Source: Haloarcula salinisoli
GTDB taxonomy: Archaea > Halobacteriota > Halobacteria > Halobacteriales > Haloarculaceae
Assembly (NCBI RefSeq): GCF_019599405.1
Contig: NZ_RKLQ01000001.1
Span: 744,001-808,000, forward strand
Direction of reading: 5' to 3'
DNA length: 64,000 nt
How positions within the stretch are numbered: the first letter of the stretch is position 1; each line of letters starts with the position of its first letter. A program made the position numbers and the translations under genes. The notes below the pieces were generated by a model. That model saw nothing but the letters and a program-made list of their open reading frames with translations, was not told the DNA's origin and made no database searches. This document shows, piece after piece, positions 59,882 to 64,000 of this stretch.

Positions 59882-61681
59882 CTATGACTCTTCCTCGTCG
59901 GGCGCGTCGACCCGATAGACGTCGTACTCGCCGTTGTCGTAGACCTGCGTGACGGACTCGTCGCGGTCGAGCCGCTGGAAGTCCGCCTGCTCGTACTTCC
60001 AGTACTGCCGGTAGTCTGGGTAGAGATTCGGGTAGAAGATGCGGCCGGCCCGCGTGAGGACCATGTATCTATCGTCCTCGTACCCGGCCCCGAGCGTCTC
60101 CCGGTCGGTGTAGCCGAAGTGTGGCGGTATCTCGGCGGTGTCGCTGGTGACGACCTGTCGCGTGCCGTAACTCTCCCGGCCGTATATCGCGTCGCGATAG
60201 CGGTGGACGTCGGTGCCGAACTCGGAGAGCCGGACCTGGTTGTTGCGGTGTTCCAGATACCACTCCGACCCCTCAAGCTCCATCCGAGTGACCTGCTGGT
60301 TCTCGTCGACGCTGTAGGGCGAGGCGTAGAGCCCGAACGTGCTGAAGACGACCAGCAGCGTGACGATACCGTAGAGGCTGGCGTACATCGTCCGGCGGGA
60401 CACGGCCGTGTTCGCCAGCGCGTAGAACAGCGACCCCGAGAGCAAGGCCGCGAAGAGTTCGGCGTACAGCAGCGGCCGGCCAAAGCCCACGACGAGGTCG
60501 ACGAGGAAAAAGAGGGCCGACAGCCCGGTAAATACCGTGAACAGACCGACGAAGGACGCTCTGGAGACGTCCCAGCCCGAGCGCCGCCAGATAACCGCCC
60601 CGGCGAACAGGAGGGCAGCGAGCCCCCCGATGGTGAGGAGTATCGCCGACTGGCCGTATCTGACGAGCGCGATGCGGACGAGGTCTACCAGTGCAGGCGA
60701 ATACTGCGACACCGTCGAACTGTACGTCGACGCCGGTGACCCGCCACCGCCCGGTGCGGCCAGGTTCTGGACGACGACACCGAACCGTTCGACGATCGTG
60801 GTGAAGTCGAGATACCAGACAGCGAAGACGGCGACGACGAGCTGGGAGAGCGGCTTCGCTCCGACCGAGCTACCGGCCGGCCCGTCGTCCGCGCCCAGGA
60901 GGTTGCGGTCAGACAGGAGCTGTGCCACCCCGTACACGCCGAAGATGAACAGGAGGAACAGCGCCGTAATCGGGTGGTAGATGACGATGCCAAACAGCGT
61001 CGTCGCCAGTGCGGCTCTGATATGCAGCGTCCGTGTCCGTCGCTCTTTGACGAAGAGATACAGTACGAACGGAACGAGGAGCGTGCTGAACACGTACGGA
61101 ACCGACTGGACGGCGACGAGCACTGTCGCGAACGGGAGCGACAGCAAGGCACGGCGACGGTCGAACACCGTCGAGACCAGCGCCAGGAAGCTGACGATGC
61201 TAAAGAGCGAGCCGATGCCGGCGATACCCGTTATCATCGTCGACGGGTCGACACCGACGACGTAGGCAAGCGAAAGCACCAGCAGGTGGAAGTTCGGGTA
61301 GATGTTTCGCTGCCCGATAGCTCCCGTCTCCTGAATGTCTCTGATGTAGCCCACGTGGGAGAGGACGTCCGCCCTGCCGAAGACGGCGTAGCCCCGAAAG
61401 TACGGGAGGAAGACGAGCACGCCGACGACCGTGCCCACCAGGAGGAGCCCGTACATCCAGTCGGCCGTCTCCTCGGACGCACTGCGGACGATAACGACGT
61501 TGCCCAGAACCAGGGCGAGACACGCGATGGCCCAGAAGTACCAGGGATAGGCGTCGTAGATAGATATCTCGTAGGTCGTCGCGTCCGGCGTCAGGGACAG
61601 TATCACGGTCAGGACCAGAACAAGCCCGAACCCGACGGCCGCGAGCCACCGGGTTCCCGTTCGTTCGTTAGGTCGGCTCAT
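59882..61681 (-). CDS. Large polytopic membrane protein, probably GT-C-like
   Basis: The 599-residue protein has about 13 helices and a C-terminal soluble part (residues 490-599, VHRYRDAIYGRESYGTRQ, EYDVYRVDAPDEEES). This layout is seen in GT-C glycosyltransferases and polymerases. A short motif DVLSHVGYIRDI in the first large loop resembles the family's Asp site. Clear assignment is not possible. The start abuts the DUF1616 stop. Confidence 0.75.
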   Translation of the reverse strand: MSRPNERTGTRWLAAVGFGLVLVLTVILSLTPDATTYEISIYDAYPWYFWAIACLALVLGNVVIVRSASEETADWMYGLLLVGTVVGVLVFLPYFRGYAVFGRADVLSHVGYIRDIQETGAIGQRNIYPNFHLLVLSLAYVVGVDPSTMITGIAGIGSLFSIVSFLALVSTVFDRRRALLSLPFATVLVAVQSVPYVFSTLLVPFVLYLFVKERRTRTLHIRAALATTLFGIVIYHPITALFLLFIFGVYGVAQLLSDRNLLGADDGPAGSSVGAKPLSQLVVAVFAVWYLDFTTIVERFGVVVQNLAAPGGGGSPASTYSSTVSQYSPALVDLVRIALVRYGQSAILLTIGGLAALLFAGAVIWRRSGWDVSRASFVGLFTVFTGLSALFFLVDLVVGFGRPLLYAELFAALLSGSLFYALANTAVSRRTMYASLYGIVTLLVVFSTFGLYASPYSVDENQQVTRMELEGSEWYLEHRNNQVRLSEFGTDVHRYRDAIYGRESYGTRQVVTSDTAEIPPHFGYTDRETLGAGYEDDRYMVLTRAGRIFYPNLYPDYRQYWKYEQADFQRLDRDESVTQVYDNGEYDVYRVDAPDEEES

Positions 61682-62656
61682 CTACACACCGTCCTCCTGT
61701 GCGGGCACGTCGACCCAGATGTGCGTTTTCCTGTACGTGTCGTCCAGACCGGGGTTTTCGGAGACGCTCCCGGTGTAGAGCAGGAACGTGAGCCGGACCC
61801 GGTCGCCGCTGGCCCACGCCGGTGGCGAGAACTGCTGTTCGGTGCGACTGGATTCGCCGGGCCCGAGCGTGGTCCGGTATCGGTCGACCTCCGTCCGGGA
61901 CGTGACGATGCGCTCGCCGTCGACGGACCTGAACTGCTGGAACTCGACGACGACTGTGTAGTTCAACGTGCGCCCCTCCTCGTTCCCGAGGCCGACGTGG
62001 ACTGTCGCGGTCTCGTTGGGGCTGACCTCTGTCGGGTAGTCGTCGGCGACGAGGGCACCGGTTTCGTTCTCGGCGAGCAGCGAGAACTCGGTGAAGGTCT
62101 CGCTGTCGCCGGGCTGGACGAGCGCACTGCCCGCGACGCCGACCGACAGGACGAGCAACACGCCGATGACGACGTTGACCCGTCTCGCTGCGACAGCACG
62201 GAGCGGCCGACCGACCGGGAGGACGAACCGCTGCGTGGGTGGGAGGCGGAGCCGCCGAACGACGGCGACGGCGCTGGCGGCGAGTGTCACCGAGAGGAGT
62301 GCCAGCCGGATGGGGGTCGGATTGATTCCCCACGCCGTGAAGTTCAGGAAGAGGACGACCAGCGGGACGACGACGACGCTGAGGCCGACCGAGAGGGTCA
62401 GCCGCTCTAGGGCAGACAGAGAGGGCTGGCTGGACTGCCCGCTGGCGCTCCCGGGGAACATCGCCACAGTCAGGGCGTACCCGGGCAGGAAGACGACGAA
62501 CGGGACCCCGAGCGCGACGCGCAGCGGCGTCACCAGGGCGCCGGTGTACTGCCAGAGCAGTGCCGTTGTGAGTGCGATGCCGACGACGACCGCGATATCG
62601 AGCAGCGTCAGCAGCGCTGTGTGGATACCACGCCCACCGTTTCGAACACGTACCAT
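61682..62656 (-). CDS. DUF1616 membrane protein
   Basis: The 324-residue protein has four N-terminal helices (FVVFLPGYALTVAMFP, LSVVVVPLVVLFLNF) and a C-terminal beta-rich domain (NETATVHVGLGNEEGRTLNY) typical of DUF1616. The family occurs in glycan loci with unknown role. TATA-like TTTTTATTATG on the minus strand lies about 30 bases before its ATG. The next gene starts right after its stop. Confidence 0.85.
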   Translation of the reverse strand: MVRVRNGGRGIHTALLTLLDIAVVVGIALTTALLWQYTGALVTPLRVALGVPFVVFLPGYALTVAMFPGSASGQSSQPSLSALERLTLSVGLSVVVVPLVVLFLNFTAWGINPTPIRLALLSVTLAASAVAVVRRLRLPPTQRFVLPVGRPLRAVAARRVNVVIGVLLVLSVGVAGSALVQPGDSETFTEFSLLAENETGALVADDYPTEVSPNETATVHVGLGNEEGRTLNYTVVVEFQQFRSVDGERIVTSRTEVDRYRTTLGPGESSRTEQQFSPPAWASGDRVRLTFLLYTGSVSENPGLDDTYRKTHIWVDVPAQEDGV

Positions 62657-62832
62657 TGGCTCACTCCAGCGCGGATTGGTACATAATAAAAAGCTCCCTA
62701 CTAGCCACCAGCTATCCAGATATCATCTGGTAACCAAACGGTGGCACCGGGTCATACTGCCAACTGTAACAAACGCAAATAATTCGCCACCTCGGGGTGG
62801 CGAATATTTTTACGAACGTACAGCCGGCAGTA
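62657..62832. promoter_or_regulatory. Intergenic with a perfect hairpin between heparinase and DUF1616 genes
   Basis: A perfect 10-base stem, ATTCGCCACC (62782-62791) and GGTGGCGAAT (62796-62805) with loop TCGG, is followed on the plus strand by ATTTTTACG. No plus-strand gene ends here, so a normal terminator is unlikely; it could be an operator or a processing site between the two minus-strand genes. Confidence 0.55.
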
Positions 62833-64000
62833 TCACTCCGTCGCGGGGAGCGACCGATATCGGTCGTCTATCGAGACGCCGGTGACGGTCTCGCCGTCGT
62901 GTTCGACGGCGACGGACCGACGCGGCCGCCTGGACAGCAGCCACCCGAACTGGACCGACCGCCCTTCTGCCGTCATCGATAGCTTCGGCCTGGTCTCGGC
63001 CCGTCGAAACTCGGGGAAGTACTGGCTCGTCGCCACCGTCGCGCTGTCGGCACCCAACGGGACCAGCGAGGCGAGCGGGTCGTCGGTGTTCCCGTCGGCA
63101 GCGGCCAGTTCGAACCGGGGCTGTGTGCTGTCAGTTTCGGTCGCGACGTCGATACCCGGCTGGACGTGGAGGCGGCTCGTCACCGGCGCGCTCTCGGACG
63201 CGTCGACCGTGTCCCAGACGAGCCACCAGTCCTCGTCGTGGTAGATACGCCGACGGTGGCTGTACTGGGTCTGTAGCCGCCCGCGCCGGCTGTAACGCCC
63301 GTCGAAGAACTGGACACCGTCGCCCTCGGCCTCGCGAACGGTCGGGTCGAGCCGGCGACCGAGCAGGTAGCTGCCGCTGATGGGTATCGGTTCGATATCA
63401 CCGTACTGGACCGTGTTGTGAGCGGCGACGCTGCGGGAGTACTGCCGTTTGTCCGTCGGCGCGTACTCGTAGGTGCCGGTGTCGGTCAGGAGCCGCTGGC
63501 CGTCGGCCCAGAACGTGATGGCGAACTGGTCGTTGTGGCTGTGTCCGGGGAGGTGTGCCGGGCCGCTCTGGCCGCCGTCGACGAGCATACGGTCCTCACC
63601 CTCGCCCAGCCAGTAGTAGCCTGACGCGTCGAGCGACGCCGCCCCCACCGACCCAGACTGGATGCCGACGGCGTCGGCGTATCTCAGACACGCGTCGACC
63701 GGCAGGGCCTCACCGAACACCGCGTCGTTCACGAGCGGGAGCCGACCGTCGGGCGGTCTGAGCTGTCGGAGAAACTCGGTTCCCGACGTCGCGACGTCCA
63801 GGAGCTCGCTCGGCACGTCCCGGCCCTCCCGTCGCAGTGTATCGACGGCCGTGAGATAGCGCGAAAGCGCTATCACGTGGTACATCGGACTCCGCTCGAA
63901 GTGGCCGCCGTCGGCGAGGAACTGGTCGCTCGCGTCGACGAGTATCTCGATACCGGTCTCGGTCCACTGGGTGCCTTCCTCCTCGAACAGCGAGCCCGCA
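62833..64000 (-). CDS. Heparinase II/III-family protein, C-terminal part, cut by window end
   Basis: The frame is open from 64000 to a stop at 62833 and gives 388 residues; the start is outside. The family motif GHSHNDQFAITFWADGQRLL is seen (with the catalytic-type His and Asn), followed by the beta-sandwich (LLTDTGTYEY, HNTVQYGDIEPIP). Such lyases cleave uronic-acid polysaccharides. In this locus it may trim a surface glycan during export. Confidence 0.9.
   Translation of the reverse strand, partial: AGSLFEEEGTQWTETGIEILVDASDQFLADGGHFERSPMYHVIALSRYLTAVDTLRREGRDVPSELLDVATSGTEFLRQLRPPDGRLPLVNDAVFGEALPVDACLRYADAVGIQSGSVGAASLDASGYYWLGEGEDRMLVDGGQSGPAHLPGHSHNDQFAITFWADGQRLLTDTGTYEYAPTDKRQYSRSVAAHNTVQYGDIEPIPISGSYLLGRRLDPTVREAEGDGVQFFDGRYSRRGRLQTQYSHRRRIYHDEDWWLVWDTVDASESAPVTSRLHVQPGIDVATETDSTQPRFELAAADGNTDDPLASLVPLGADSATVATSQYFPEFRRAETRPKLSMTAEGRSVQFGWLLSRRPRRSVAVEHDGETVTGVSIDDRYRSLPATE

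Noticed and set aside
60974-62410. 478-codon plus-strand open frame opposite the two polytopic proteins
   Set aside because: Extreme Arg/Asp/Glu content without pattern; it is the mirror of hydrophobic coding sequence.
62782-62805. Hairpin plus T-run as a terminator
   Set aside because: The T-run follows in the plus direction but both flanking genes are on the minus strand; kept only as an unexplained inverted repeat.

Overview
This window comes from a haloarchaeon. The evidence is high GC with acidic proteins, leaderless genes about 25 bases after TTTTA/CTTTA-type TATA boxes, an initiator tRNA-Met of archaeal type, and archaeal genes (PAN, SRP19, Gar1, Nop10, aIF2-alpha, L44e, S27e, HalOD1, DUF420, type IV pilins with the [10 protein letters not shown] motif). 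A Haloarcula-like genus is my inference.

Layout. 1-1141 (minus): srp19, gar1 and the start of a presenilin-like protease. 1207-3296: a secreted CAP-domain protein, a MaoC hydratase and cytochrome oxidase subunit II. 3653-6027: a lower-GC three-gene insert with a Tat-exported large protein (probable beta-helix) and two orphans. 6092-12801: a CtaA-half/CtaB heme synthase fusion, an ABC-2 exporter, small redox and membrane proteins, a regulator and DUF420. 12871-17284: PAN, a mini flavoprotein, a lipid kinase and CoaBC. 17377-25469: a nine-gene Mrp-type Na+/H+ antiporter operon with three NuoL/M/N-like subunits. 25609-29877: six type IV pilins with a DUF7344 regulator among them. 29986-32260: hpt, a lone TnpB and initiator tRNA-Met. 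32329-36859: a dolichol-phosphate-sugar-type glycosyltransferase, GtrA and a DUF2298 protein, then small genes. 37006-39211: the L44e-S27e-aIF2alpha-Nop10-PAC2 translation cluster. 39273-53533: mixed metabolism and regulation, including a threonine-synthase-like protein, a flavin amine oxidase, a COG1407 phosphoesterase, a thiolase, an aminotransferase, a UbiA prenyltransferase and an FG-GAP protein. 53802-64000: a membrane hydrolase followed by a surface-polysaccharide locus (GT4, toroid-formyltransferase fusion, Wzx-type flippase, two polytopic proteins, heparinase II/III), cut by the window end.

Most notable. (1) Two pilin genes are cassettes with nearly identical 5' and 3' ends and an unrelated centre; they and a third pilin carry a structured leader with two hairpins whose stems differ in sequence but keep pairing. 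(2) Two metabolic genes (aspartate-type aminotransferase, thiolase) carry 42-base, 14-codon, in-frame insertions built as double hairpins, like the palindromic elements known from Rickettsia; similar paired hairpins lie in loops of the antiporter subunits. (3) The thiolase has Ser in place of both catalytic Cys, and its 3' end is copied in a 68-base tandem array of four units. (4) A threonine-synthase-like protein has Ala where the PLP lysine should be. (5) An alpha/alpha-toroid is fused to a formyltransferase-like domain in the glycan locus.
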